In this document: positions 16,452 to 26,600 of the stretch, piece after piece
Layout of the letters: each line of letters begins with the position of its first letter
Position numbering within the stretch: position 1 is the stretch's first letter
Source: Flavobacterium sp.
Lineage (GTDB): Bacteria; Bacteroidota; Bacteroidia; Flavobacteriales; Flavobacteriaceae
Assembly: GCF_017744675.1 (NCBI RefSeq)
Contig: NZ_JAGIAV010000003.1
Coordinates: forward strand, 290,719 to 354,718
Direction of reading: 5' to 3'
DNA length: 64,000 nucleotides
Program-made: the position numbers and the translations under genes
Notes under the pieces: model-generated
The model's database searches: none
Seen by the model: only the letters and a program-made list of their open reading frames with translations
Told to the model about the DNA's origin: nothing

Positions 16452-19313
16452 ATGAAAAAAAACACAATAGCCTTAGGTCTTTTGGCTGGATTACTCTTGG
16501 CATCATGTGCTGTTAAAAATTACACCAAAACAAATGACGGTGTTTTAATAGACCTAAACCCAAGCACAGAAAACCAATTGCGCACACTGCGTCTTCAGGT
16601 TTTAGGCAATGATCTGATACATGTTGCCGCAACAGCCCAAGAATTTCAAAAAGATTCCAGTCTGATTATTGTTCCCAATCAGCAAACTGTTCCATTTCAC
16701 ATTAATCAATCAAAAGATTCCATCAAACTTTCAACCAAAACGCTGAATGTCATGGTTTCGGCAAAAGACGGTGGAATCAAATTTAAAGATAAAAACGGAA
16801 AAATACTGTTGGCTGAAAAAGCAGGCGGCGGCAGAACTTTTCTTCCTATACAAGCAGATCAGACAAAAGGCTATACCGTACGCCAGATATTTGAGTCGCC
16901 TCAAGACGAAGCTTTTTACGGACTAGGACAGCATCAGTCGGATGAATTTAATTATAAGGATAAAAGCGAAGAACTTTTCCAATACAATACCAAGGTATCA
17001 GTACCATTTGTCGTATCAAATAAAAATTACGGACTTTTGTGGGACAGCTATTCTTTAAGCCGATTTGGAGACAGCCGCCCTTACGAGCAATTAAATCAGG
17101 TTTTCAAATTATTTGGAAAAAATGGCGAACCAGGTTTCTTAACCGGAACTTACAGCACACCTGAAAAGAAAAATGCCCCGCTGATTCGCGAAGAAAAATC
17201 CATTTTTTTTGAGGATGTAAAAAGCATCAAAAACCTGCCAACAGAACTTCCTTTAAAAAATGCCAATGTTACTTATGAAGGAGAAATTGAAGCGCCGCAG
17301 GACGGAGAATATAAATTTATATTGTACTATTCTGGCTATGTAAAAGTCTATTTAGACAATCAATTAGTGGTTGCCGAGCGATGGAGAACCGCTTGGAACC
17401 CGAATAGCTACAAATTCTCTATGAATCTGAAAGCGAACAAACGCACTGCTTTAAGGATAGAATGGAGACCAGACGGTTCAACCTCTTACTGTGGATTAAG
17501 AGTGAGAACGCCACAATTGGCTGAGGAAAAAAACAGCCAAGTCTGGTGGAGCGAAATGAACAAAAAAATTGATTATTATTTTGTTCATGGCAATTCTACG
17601 GACAGCATAATTAAAGGATACCGAACCCTAACTGGAAAATCTCAAATTATGCCTAGATGGGCAATGGGTTATTGGCAGAGTCGCGAACGATACAAAACCC
17701 AAGATGAAATCTTAAGCAATTTAAAAGAATTTAGAACACGCCAGATTCCAATTGATAATATCGTATTGGACTGGAATTATTGGGAAGATGATAAATGGGG
17801 AAGCCATAAGTTTGATCCTGCCCGTTTTCCAAATCCAAAGGCTATGACCGACTCGATTCATTCGATGAATGCCAAAATGATGATTTCGGTATGGCCTAAA
17901 TTTTACAAAACTACAGAGCACTTTAAAGAATTTGACCAAAAAGGATGGATGTATCAGCAAGCCATTAAAGATAATGTTCGTGACTGGGTTGGTCCTGGTT
18001 ATGTAGGGTCATTCTATGATGCTTATGCAAGCGGTGCTCGTAAACTATTTTGGAAACAGATCTACGAAAATTTATATCCTATAGGGGTGGATGCTTGGTG
18101 GATGGATGCCAGCGAACCAAACGTGTTGGACTGTACAGATATAGAGTATCGTAAAAAATTGCAAGGACCAACCGCTTTAGGACCTTCAACTGAATATTTC
18201 AATACTTATGCCCTAATGAATGCGGAAGCAATCTACGATGGACAAAGAGCCGTAGATTCTAATAAACGTGTGTTTCTTTTAACAAGATCAGGCTTTGCAG
18301 GATTGCAGCGCTATTCAACAGCAACATGGAGTGGCGATATTGCGACGAGATGGGAAGATTTGAAAGCGCAGATTTCGGCAGGTCTTAACTTTGCCGCAAG
18401 CGGTATTCCGTACTGGACGATGGATATTGGAGGATTTTGTGTTGAAGACCGCTATGTGAGCGCACAGCAACAGTACGACAAAAATGGAAATGAAAACTCT
18501 GACAGTAAAGAATGGCGTGAATTAAATGCACGTTGGCATCAGTTTGGAGCTTTTGCTCCGCTATACCGATCTCACGGACAATTTCCTTATCGCGAACCTT
18601 GGAATATTGCTCCCGAAGGTCATCCAGCATACGAGTCTATTGTATATTATGACCGCCTTCGCTACAGATTAATGCCATATATCTACACAATGGCAGGTAT
18701 GACGCACTTTAATGACTACACCATTATGCGTCCGTTGATGATGGATTTTCAAAACGATAAAAATGTCGTTAACATCAGCAACCAATTTATGTTTGGCTCT
18801 TCTTTTATGGTTTGCCCTGTTTACCAATATGGAGCACGAAAAAGAGAAGTATACCTTCCTGCTGGCACAAACTGGTATGATTTCTATACGGGTAAGCAGC
18901 TCTTAGGCGGACAAACTTTACAGGCAGATGCTCCTTATGGACGTCTTCCGCTCTTTATTCCTGAAGGCGCTATAGTTCCTGTTGGTCCTGAAATCCAGTA
19001 CACCGATCAGAAACCTGCTGATAATGTAGTGCTATATGTTTATAAAGGTCGCGATGGCCATTTTACTTTGTATGAAGATGAAGGGGTTAACTACAACTAT
19101 GAAAAAGGCCATTACAGTGCGATAAGCTTCGATTACAATCAAAAAAAGGAAACTTTAACCATTGGCGAGCGTAAAGGAGATTTTAAAGGCATGCTAAAAG
19201 ACCGAAAATTTAAAATCGTCGTTGTCGATCCATCCAATCCAAAAGCATTCCTTTCTGATGCTTCTGGAAAAGAAATCGATTATAAAGGAGCGCTTCAAGT
19301 CATAAAAATTTAA
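16452..19313 (+). CDS. GH31 alpha-xylosidase with PA14 insert (lipoprotein)
   Basis: This 953-residue enzyme probably removes the non-reducing-end alpha-1,6-xylose from xyloglucan oligosaccharides. The lipobox LLLASC places Cys 19 at the mature end. The following AVKNYTK is not acidic, which suggests a periplasm-facing anchor. An N-terminal beta-sandwich (AFYGLGQHQSDEF) is interrupted by a PA14-like insert at about 235-355 (YEGEIEAPQDGEYKFILYYSGYVKVYLDNQ). The GH31 barrel follows, with nucleophile D552 (WWMDASEPN) and acid/base D629 (TWSGDIATRW), then a DUF5110-like tail (LYEDEGVNYNYEKG). This architecture and length match the xyloglucan alpha-xylosidases of Bacteroides and Cellvibrio loci. 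It heads the plus-strand GH31-GH42-esterase series. Confidence 0.93.
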   Translation: MKKNTIALGLLAGLLLASCAVKNYTKTNDGVLIDLNPSTENQLRTLRLQVLGNDLIHVAATAQEFQKDSSLIIVPNQQTVPFHINQSKDSIKLSTKTLNVMVSAKDGGIKFKDKNGKILLAEKAGGGRTFLPIQADQTKGYTVRQIFESPQDEAFYGLGQHQSDEFNYKDKSEELFQYNTKVSVPFVVSNKNYGLLWDSYSLSRFGDSRPYEQLNQVFKLFGKNGEPGFLTGTYSTPEKKNAPLIREEKSIFFEDVKSIKNLPTELPLKNANVTYEGEIEAPQDGEYKFILYYSGYVKVYLDNQLVVAERWRTAWNPNSYKFSMNLKANKRTALRIEWRPDGSTSYCGLRVRTPQLAEEKNSQVWWSEMNKKIDYYFVHGNSTDSIIKGYRTLTGKSQIMPRWAMGYWQSRERYKTQDEILSNLKEFRTRQIPIDNIVLDWNYWEDDKWGSHKFDPARFPNPKAMTDSIHSMNAKMMISVWPKFYKTTEHFKEFDQKGWMYQQAIKDNVRDWVGPGYVGSFYDAYASGARKLFWKQIYENLYPIGVDAWWMDASEPNVLDCTDIEYRKKLQGPTALGPSTEYFNTYALMNAEAIYDGQRAVDSNKRVFLLTRSGFAGLQRYSTATWSGDIATRWEDLKAQISAGLNFAASGIPYWTMDIGGFCVEDRYVSAQQQYDKNGNENSDSKEWRELNARWHQFGAFAPLYRSHGQFPYREPWNIAPEGHPAYESIVYYDRLRYRLMPYIYTMAGMTHFNDYTIMRPLMMDFQNDKNVVNISNQFMFGSSFMVCPVYQYGARKREVYLPAGTNWYDFYTGKQLLGGQTLQADAPYGRLPLFIPEGAIVPVGPEIQYTDQKPADNVVLYVYKGRDGHFTLYEDEGVNYNYEKGHYSAISFDYNQKKETLTIGERKGDFKGMLKDRKFKIVVVDPSNPKAFLSDASGKEIDYKGALQVIKI

Positions 19314-19395
19314 TCTCTTAAAACAATCACATTCAGCATCTGCATTTAGGACAACCTTGATGCAGGTCTTGATGTTATTTAAAAAAAATAGATCC

Positions 19396-21483
19396 ATGAA
19401 ATTAAAAAAATATATCATTTGTTTATTGCTGCTGGCTTCAGCAGGCGTAATGGCTCAGAAATCTCCTGTTTTCTTTCCTAAAGAAAATCTGATGGTAATG
19501 GGAATTTATTATTATCCAGAACACTGGAATAAAAAAGATTGGGAAAGAGATATCAGCAATATTTCTAAGACTGGTTTTGAGTTTATTCACATAGCAGAAT
19601 TTGCGTGGATAGACATGGAACCCGAAGAAGGACTTTACAAATTTGAATGGCTTGACGAAGTAATCAATCTGGCTGGAAAATACAAATTGAAAGTTATTTT
19701 AGGCACACCTACAGCAATTTCACCCGTTTGGATGGGCATTAAATATCCTGAAATCTATCTGATGGACAGCCATTATCAGAGAGCTGAGCACGGAACAAGA
19801 GCACAGCAGTCTTTGAGCAATCCGGTATGGAGAAATTTTTCTAAAAACATCATTAGTAAATTGGCAGCGCGCTACGGCCATAATCCAAATGTAATTGGAT
19901 GGCAGCTCGACAACGAGCCAGAAGCCAAAGAAGATTACAGCCCTTCTTCTCAAGATGCTTTCCGCAAATGGTTAGAGAATAAATACCGTACGATAAGCGC
20001 TTTAAATACGGCATGGGGAGCTGCTTTCTGGAGTCAGACCTACAGCAGTTTTGACCAAGTTAAAATTCCAAATGCAGATCATGTTGGGTGGTGGGGAATC
20101 AATCCGCATGCCTTGCTGGACTTTAAGCGATATACTGCTGATACGCAGGCCGATTTTTTAGACTTTCAGGCAGACATTATCAGACCTTTAATTGCTAAAA
20201 ATCAGTTTGTAACAACAAATTATACCGCTACTACTCCATCAGCAGATCCTAGAAGAACAAAAAAACTCGATTTTAACTCTTTTACCAGCTATCCTAACAA
20301 AGGAGTTTCTAATATTGGAGACAAAGGTTTCCGTCTTGGCGATCCTCAAGAACTTTCTTTTGCTTTGAGCTTCTTTAAAACCAGAGATAATATTTCAGGA
20401 ATTATGGAGCTTCAGCCTGGTTTTGTCAACTGGGGAAATGTTAATCCTCTGCTTCAGCCTGGCGTAGTGCGCATGTGGCTTTATCATTGTATGGCCGAAG
20501 GCATGTCTTTTGCCTGCTCTTATCGTTACCGTCAGATCAATTACGGTGCAGAGCAGTACCACAGCGGTATTACAAAACTTGATGGAACTACTCTATCGCA
20601 AGGAGGAAAAGATTACCAGCAGACGATGCAGGAAATGAAATTATTAAGAAAGGCTTATAATTCGAAGGCAGAAATGCCTAAAGAAATAAAGGCTCGAAGA
20701 ACTGCTTTGTTATGGAATTATGACAATTCTTGGAGTATGGGCCGTCAAGCGCAAACAAGCCAATGGAATACCCTGTCTTTTTTTCAAAAATATCTTGAAA
20801 TCGTAAAATCATACGGAGTTCCAGCAGAAATAATTTATGAAAACGAACCATTAGATTCTTATGCGGTTGTGGTTGCTCCTGCTTACGAAATAGCCGATGA
20901 GAAACTTATTGCCAAATGGACAGAGTATGTAAAACAAGGCGGGCATTTAGTCTTAACCGTGCGTACGGCTGTTAAGGACAAAAATGGCCATTTATTCCAG
21001 GCAGGATGGGGCGCTCCGATTTATCCTTTAATCGATGCCAAAATTGAAGACTTTGACCATCTTCTGCCTTATGCAAAAGGAACTATCCAAGGTTTCGGAA
21101 AAGAGTATTACTGGAACAACTGGGCAGATTTAGTAAAAGCCAATAAACCTGAAAATGTCCTTGCTAAGTATACCAACCAATTTTACGCAGGCACGGCAGC
21201 TGTGGTGACCAACAAAATAGGAAAAGGAACCGTTACTTATATTGGCACCGATACAGACGATGGCCAACTTGAAAAAGGAGTCCTGCAGCAGGTGTATAAT
21301 CAGGCTGGAATCGCTGTTGAGCATTATCCTAAAGGAGTATACGTTAGCTGGCGCGATGGATTCTGGATCGCAGTCAATTATTCTTCAGAAGATTACCAGA
21401 TCGAAAAAATATCCAATACTGCAAATATTTTAATTGGCGGTAAAACTGTACCGCCAGGAGGCGTAACCGTTTGGCAGCAATAA
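19396..21483 (+). CDS. GH42 beta-galactosidase
   Basis: This 695-residue secreted glycoside hydrolase has a leader MKLKKYIICLLLLASAGVMAQ. The barrel begins with GIYYYPEHWNKKDWERDISNISKTGF, the hallmark GH42 N-terminus, continuing to EFAWIDMEPEEG. The acid/base is E174 in IGWQLDNEPE. The nucleophile is E338 in SGIMELQPGFVNWG. The trimerisation-like domain and a small C-terminal beta domain follow. In this locus it could remove galactose or a related side-chain sugar; other GH42 specificities (alpha-L-arabinopyranosidase-like) are possible. The ATG at 19396 is chosen because upstream candidates lack a signal peptide fit. It is 82 bp downstream of the GH31 gene and 97 bp upstream of the esterase. 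Confidence 0.92.
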   Translation: MKLKKYIICLLLLASAGVMAQKSPVFFPKENLMVMGIYYYPEHWNKKDWERDISNISKTGFEFIHIAEFAWIDMEPEEGLYKFEWLDEVINLAGKYKLKVILGTPTAISPVWMGIKYPEIYLMDSHYQRAEHGTRAQQSLSNPVWRNFSKNIISKLAARYGHNPNVIGWQLDNEPEAKEDYSPSSQDAFRKWLENKYRTISALNTAWGAAFWSQTYSSFDQVKIPNADHVGWWGINPHALLDFKRYTADTQADFLDFQADIIRPLIAKNQFVTTNYTATTPSADPRRTKKLDFNSFTSYPNKGVSNIGDKGFRLGDPQELSFALSFFKTRDNISGIMELQPGFVNWGNVNPLLQPGVVRMWLYHCMAEGMSFACSYRYRQINYGAEQYHSGITKLDGTTLSQGGKDYQQTMQEMKLLRKAYNSKAEMPKEIKARRTALLWNYDNSWSMGRQAQTSQWNTLSFFQKYLEIVKSYGVPAEIIYENEPLDSYAVVVAPAYEIADEKLIAKWTEYVKQGGHLVLTVRTAVKDKNGHLFQAGWGAPIYPLIDAKIEDFDHLLPYAKGTIQGFGKEYYWNNWADLVKANKPENVLAKYTNQFYAGTAAVVTNKIGKGTVTYIGTDTDDGQLEKGVLQQVYNQAGIAVEHYPKGVYVSWRDGFWIAVNYSSEDYQIEKISNTANILIGGKTVPPGGVTVWQQ

Positions 21484-21516
21484 AAATGACTTTTTTCTAA
21501 ACAACCATAATTCTTA

Positions 21517-21550
21517 CAGAAGCCTGCAGCTCCTGTTGCAGGTTTCAACA
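21517..21550 (+). other. intercistronic hairpin GH42-esterase
   Basis: The segment with CCTGCA (about 21523-21528) and TGCAGG (about 21537-21542) forms a short stem with flanking pairs, between the GH42 stop and the esterase start. A similar TGCAT/ATGCA structure lies in the GH31-GH42 gap. There is no T-run, so these look like processing or stabilising hairpins within one transcript. Confidence 0.35.
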
Positions 21551-21580
21551 CTGACTAACTATAAATCTAAACCAATCAAA

Positions 21581-23530
21581 ATGAAAAAAAATCTAATCGC
21601 TTTGCTTTTTGCTTTGAGTTTGTGTGCAAATGCAAATGTAAAAATGCCGTTGCTTTTTAGCGACGGAATGGTTTTACAGCGCAATAAACCCATTTCTGTT
21701 TGGGGCTGGGCCAATTCTGGAGAAAAAATTGAAGTCACTTTTAATAAACAGACTCAGAAAACTAAAGCGGACAAAAATGGAAAATGGCTTTTGTACCTGA
21801 AACCTGAAAAAGCAGGCGGTCCTTTTAAAATGACCATTAAAGGAAACAACAGCATTACTATTGAGAACGTCCTAGTCGGAGAAGTCTGGGTATGCAGCGG
21901 ACAGTCAAATATGGAATGGCCAGTTGCTCAGGCACAAAATGCCAATTATGAAATCAGTCAGGCAGATAATCCTTGGATAAGACAATTTTTAGTAGACAAA
22001 GATTTAAACTCGACACCTAAAGAGGAACTCAAAGCTGGAAGCTGGAAAGAAAGCAGTAAAAAAAATACAGGAGCCTTTACAGCAGTAGGCTATTTTTTCG
22101 CCAAAAAAGTATACAATGAATTAAAAATCCCAATCGGGATAATAAACTCTTCCTGGGGAGGCACTTGCGTGGAAACATGGACTAGCAGGGAAGCTTTTGA
22201 AAAAAGTCCTGAATTTAGCAGTATGATTGCCGATCTTCCAAAAATCCCAATGGATTCATTACTGAAAAATAAACTGGCTACACTGAAAGTACAGATTGAA
22301 AATCTTCAAGGATATAAAATCACTTCAAACTCAGAAAGCCAATACAAAACAACAAACTTTGATGATAGTTCTTGGCCAGAAATGCACGTGCCACAATTGT
22401 GGAACCAGCAATTGGGCAGTTTAGACGGTACAGTCTGGATGCGTAAATCTTTTATGATTTCAAAAGAAGATGCTGTTAAAGAGGCTTTACTGGAGCTTGG
22501 CAAAATAGACGATGAAGATCTTTCTTATGTAAATGGAATTGAAGTGGGAAAGAATACCCAATGGGACAAAAAAAGAATATACAAAGTACCTGCCGGAACG
22601 CTTAAAGAAGGCCTTAACACTATTGAAGTGCGAGTAACGGATTATAGTGGCGGAGGAGGAATTTTTGGCGATGAGGCTGATTTAAAATTAACTGTAGGCA
22701 GTACCATTGTGCCACTTGCAGGAAAATGGAAATTTCAGGTTACAGAAATCAGAACAGACTTGTCTCCAAACAGCTATCCTGCCCTTCTTTACAATGCCAT
22801 GATCAATCCTTTGATTCCCTATGCTATTGAAGGAGTTTTATGGTATCAGGGAGAGGCAAATGCTACACGCGCCGAACAATATAAAAAAGCTTTTCCGTTA
22901 TTGATTAGCGATTGGAGAAACAAATGGCATCAAGGAGATTTTCCTTTCTTTTTTGTGCAGTTATCTTCTTTTAATGAGTTTGGAGGAAACAGCAAAACTG
23001 GCAGCTATTGGGCAGAGTTAAGAGAGGCTCAGAATTTCACCCTTCACAATGTTGCCAATACTGGTATGTGTGTTACAGCAGATATTGGAGATCCGAAAGA
23101 TATTCATCCAAAAAACAAACAAGATGTAGGATACAGACTTGCTGCCATTGCCTTGAATAAAGTATATGAAAAAGGAAATGTTTTCAGCGGACCAGCATAC
23201 AAATCTATGGAAACAAAAGGCAATCAGATTCTCTTAACATTTGACAATGCCCAAAGCGGTTTAATGGTTCATGATAAATACCAATATGTAAAAGGATTTG
23301 AAATTGCAGGATCTGATCATGTTTTTCATTATGCCAAAGCTCAAATAAAAGGCAGTCAGCTTTTAGTATGGAGCGATCAGGTTCAAAATCCAGAAGCAGT
23401 TCGCTACGGTTGGGCCGACGATGCTAGTGACTGTAATCTGTACAATGCTGAAAATTTCCCTGCTGTTCCTTTTCGAACAGACGACTGGAATAGCATCACA
23501 AAAGGCATTAAATACAGCTTTGAAAAATAA
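21581..23530 (+). CDS. SASA-type carbohydrate esterase (CE20-like acetylesterase)
   Basis: This 649-residue SGNH-fold esterase is of the sialate O-acetylesterase-like group. A signal peptide ends at CANA. A first beta-sandwich (LFSDGMVLQRNKPISVWGWA) is followed by the serine block VWVCSGQSNMEWP with Ser106. An inserted jelly-roll-like domain (about 250-400) resembles a GH2 sugar-binding domain (WMRKSFMIS...GKIDDEDLSYVNGIEVG). The barrel then resumes with EGVLWYQGEANA. The catalytic His lies in DPKDIHPKNK (H509). Xyloglucan acetylesterases of family CE20 share this type of two-part layout, so removal of O-acetyl groups from galactose side chains is the favoured role; exact CE family is inference. 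The ATG at 21581 is chosen over an in-frame TTG at 21536 because it yields a normal MKK signal peptide. Confidence 0.88.
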   Translation: MKKNLIALLFALSLCANANVKMPLLFSDGMVLQRNKPISVWGWANSGEKIEVTFNKQTQKTKADKNGKWLLYLKPEKAGGPFKMTIKGNNSITIENVLVGEVWVCSGQSNMEWPVAQAQNANYEISQADNPWIRQFLVDKDLNSTPKEELKAGSWKESSKKNTGAFTAVGYFFAKKVYNELKIPIGIINSSWGGTCVETWTSREAFEKSPEFSSMIADLPKIPMDSLLKNKLATLKVQIENLQGYKITSNSESQYKTTNFDDSSWPEMHVPQLWNQQLGSLDGTVWMRKSFMISKEDAVKEALLELGKIDDEDLSYVNGIEVGKNTQWDKKRIYKVPAGTLKEGLNTIEVRVTDYSGGGGIFGDEADLKLTVGSTIVPLAGKWKFQVTEIRTDLSPNSYPALLYNAMINPLIPYAIEGVLWYQGEANATRAEQYKKAFPLLISDWRNKWHQGDFPFFFVQLSSFNEFGGNSKTGSYWAELREAQNFTLHNVANTGMCVTADIGDPKDIHPKNKQDVGYRLAAIALNKVYEKGNVFSGPAYKSMETKGNQILLTFDNAQSGLMVHDKYQYVKGFEIAGSDHVFHYAKAQIKGSQLLVWSDQVQNPEAVRYGWADDASDCNLYNAENFPAVPFRTDDWNSITKGIKYSFEK

Positions 23531-23554
23531 TTAAGCCTATTACAATTTCAAATG

Positions 23555-23591
23555 TCCATATCGATTCTAAAAGAAATAGAATCGATATGGA
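23555..23591 (+). other. 15-bp perfect hairpin between esterase and HTCS
   Basis: TCCATATCGATTCTA (23555-23569) pairs perfectly with TAGAATCGATATGGA (23577-23591) around a 7-nt A-rich loop, 25 bp after the esterase stop. There is no downstream T-run. A second smaller stem, GGCTGT/ACAGCC (23602-23607 with 23621-23626), follows. This may be an unusual terminator or a 5' leader structure of the HTCS mRNA. Confidence 0.55.
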
Positions 23592-23669
23592 TTGGAATAG
23601 TGGCTGTAATTTAGATAAAAACAGCCCTTCTTATACTGCAACTTCAGATAAATGATTAATTTAGACCGA

Positions 23670-26600
23670 ATGAAAAAGCATAAAGTCCTCTTATTGTTTC
23701 TTACTCTTTTTGGAATACTTTCTTTCCAAAGTATTCTTGCGCAGTCCAATTATATTTTTCACCAGTTAAAAACCAGCGAAGGGTTCTCAAGCACCAATGT
23801 CAAGACATTTCTAAGGGACAGTTATGGTTTTTTATGGATTGGCACTGAAACTGGACTTAATCGATATGATGGTTACGAATTCAAAGTTTACACGACCAAC
23901 TCTAAAAAGCCCAATAGCTTAATTTCCAATGATATTTTAGGTCTCCAAGAAGACGGCTTGGGCAATATATGGGTCAATTTCGGACATGATAATGCGATAT
24001 ATAACAGAGATAAGGACTGCTTTATTACAGACATCACTTCTTTTTTAAATAAGTTGCACATTCGCGCAGATAGCAACTGTAAAATTTATGTGGATAAGAA
24101 AAAGAATTTATGGGTTTTTAATAAGAAAAACATCTTTTTCTACGATATAAAAAAAAGGCATACTTCCGTCTTTACTGGCGTAAACATTGAAAACCCTTTT
24201 TTTGCTAGCGTAACAGATAATGGCGAGTCTGTATATTGCATTGAAAATTCTCAAAAATGCTGGCAGTTAAACAGTACTACAGGTCATATTAAAAACATTA
24301 AACTCCCAGTTTCCACCAGAAAAAATGGAACTGATGAATGGCATATCGTTTTTCTGGACAGCAACAACGGATTATGGACTTATTTTAACAATAGTCCAAA
24401 TGAAGTTTTCTATCGCGATGATCAGACGAAAAAATGGAGCTCTATAACATTAAAATCTAGTGTAGACAGCGATATTAATTTCGTTAGCAGCATTATCGAA
24501 AATAAGCCAGGCGAAATATGGATTGGAACAGATCATAAAGGGCTTTTTATTTTTGACAAATCAAAAAACAACATAACAAACTGTGTTCAAACCCCAAACA
24601 AAGACAATTCCCTGCCATCCAACAATATCACTTACCTATATCGCGACAACGATAGGACTATCTGGATTGGGCACAGCAAAAAAGGGCTTTCTTTTTTTAA
24701 TGAAAGTTTTAAAAACTTTATCAATTTCAAACATCCTGAATGCTCTGATATTAGCACCATAATGGAGGATCACAATGAAGATCTCTGGATTGCAACAGAT
24801 GGAAAGGGACTTTTTAAAAAAGATAAAAAAACAGGAAACACTTCTCGAATTCCATTTCCTAAAGCTGCAATTACCTCTTTATTGGAAGATCGCAAAAACC
24901 GCATTTGGATCGGAACTTATCAAAATGGACTGTTTTGCTGGCAAAATGGTGTTATAAGCCAATATACCACGAAAAACAGCAAACTAAGCAACAACAATGT
25001 CTGGAACCTAAAACAGGATCGCTATGGCAATATCTGGATAGGATCTATGGGAGGAAAAATACAGCAGCTTCCGGCAGATGCCACTAGTTTTGATTCTGTG
25101 ATTTCTGTATTTGAAGATCAAGTTTTTGCACTCGACATGTTTTACGATTCAGGCGATGAGCTTCTGCTGGGTACAGGTTACGGACTCTTCAATATTGATA
25201 TCACCAACAATAAAAATGTCATCTCATATGGCAATAAAAAAGGAACGCAAAAATTCAAACATTTTCAGATTTCTACGGTCTACAAAGACAAACACAATAT
25301 TTTGTGGATTGCTCATAATGATGGCCTTAATGTTTGGGATCCAAAAAAAGATACCATTTACTACTTCAACAAGTCAAATGGCCTTTGCGACAATTCTGTC
25401 AGCGCGATACTGGAAGACAATCGCAATAACATCTGGGTTACAACTCCCAATGGGCTTTCTATTTTAACTGTCAGTTATGATGCAAATGATAATTTATCCA
25501 TAAGCAGTAAAAACTATTCGGTTAAGGATGGGTTGATGGATAATTATTTCAACAAACACTCTATACTGCAATTAAGAAACGGTGATATTTTGCTTGGCAA
25601 TCTGGACGGATATACCATAATCAATCCTAACAAACTGCTAAAAGAAAACAAGCCGGTTTCAAAAATTATTTTTACAGGACTAACTCTTGGAAATCAGACT
25701 ATAGAAGTAGATTCTATCTATAATGGGCATAAATTGTTACAGCATTCGACAGAACTGCTTTCCAAGCTTACTTTAAGGCACGATGACAGGCTTATTACTC
25801 TTAAGTTTACGAGTACAGATTTATTAAATGCTGATAAAGTCAAGTATTTTTACAAGATTGAAGGGTTTAATTCAGAATGGATTCCTATTCAGGACAATAA
25901 AATTGTAATTTCTGCTTTGCCAGCTGGCAATTATAAGCTTTTGGTAAAAGCCTATGATAATGCTTCTGGATGGAACGATAATATCAAAGTATTAGCGTTA
26001 AATGTATTGCCTCCTTTTTATCTAACCGTATGGGCGTATCTTTTTTATGGGCTCACAATCGCGGGCATTATATGGTATACCGTACGCAGATCAAAAATTC
26101 GCCATCATTTAAAATTAGAAGAACAGCGCGAGAAAATGAATCGCGAGAAAGAATGGCAGATTAACGAAATGAAGCTGAACTTTTTCACCAACATAAGCCA
26201 TGATCTCAGGACTCCCCTAACCCTTATCATAACACCTCTGCAAGTGCTGCTGAATGATGCTATGGATGAGGTGATGCGAAAGAAAATAAACGTTATCCAT
26301 AAAAATGCACAGCAGCTTCTTTCCTTAATCAATTCTCTGCTAGATTTTCGCAAATTAGATGCAGGAATCGTTAGCTTAAACTTAAAGGCATCCGAATTTG
26401 TAAGTTTTGCCGAAGATATCTGCAGTTCGTTTAATGTTTATGCTACGGAACGCCACATTCAATTGTCTTTTGAAAGCGAAATAGACAGTCTGCTTATGGA
26501 ATTTGATAAGGATAAGATTCAAAAAACACTTACCAATCTGCTTTCGAATGCTTTTAAATATACTCCCGATGGAGGAAAAATTCAGGTAGAAATTAGCCGT

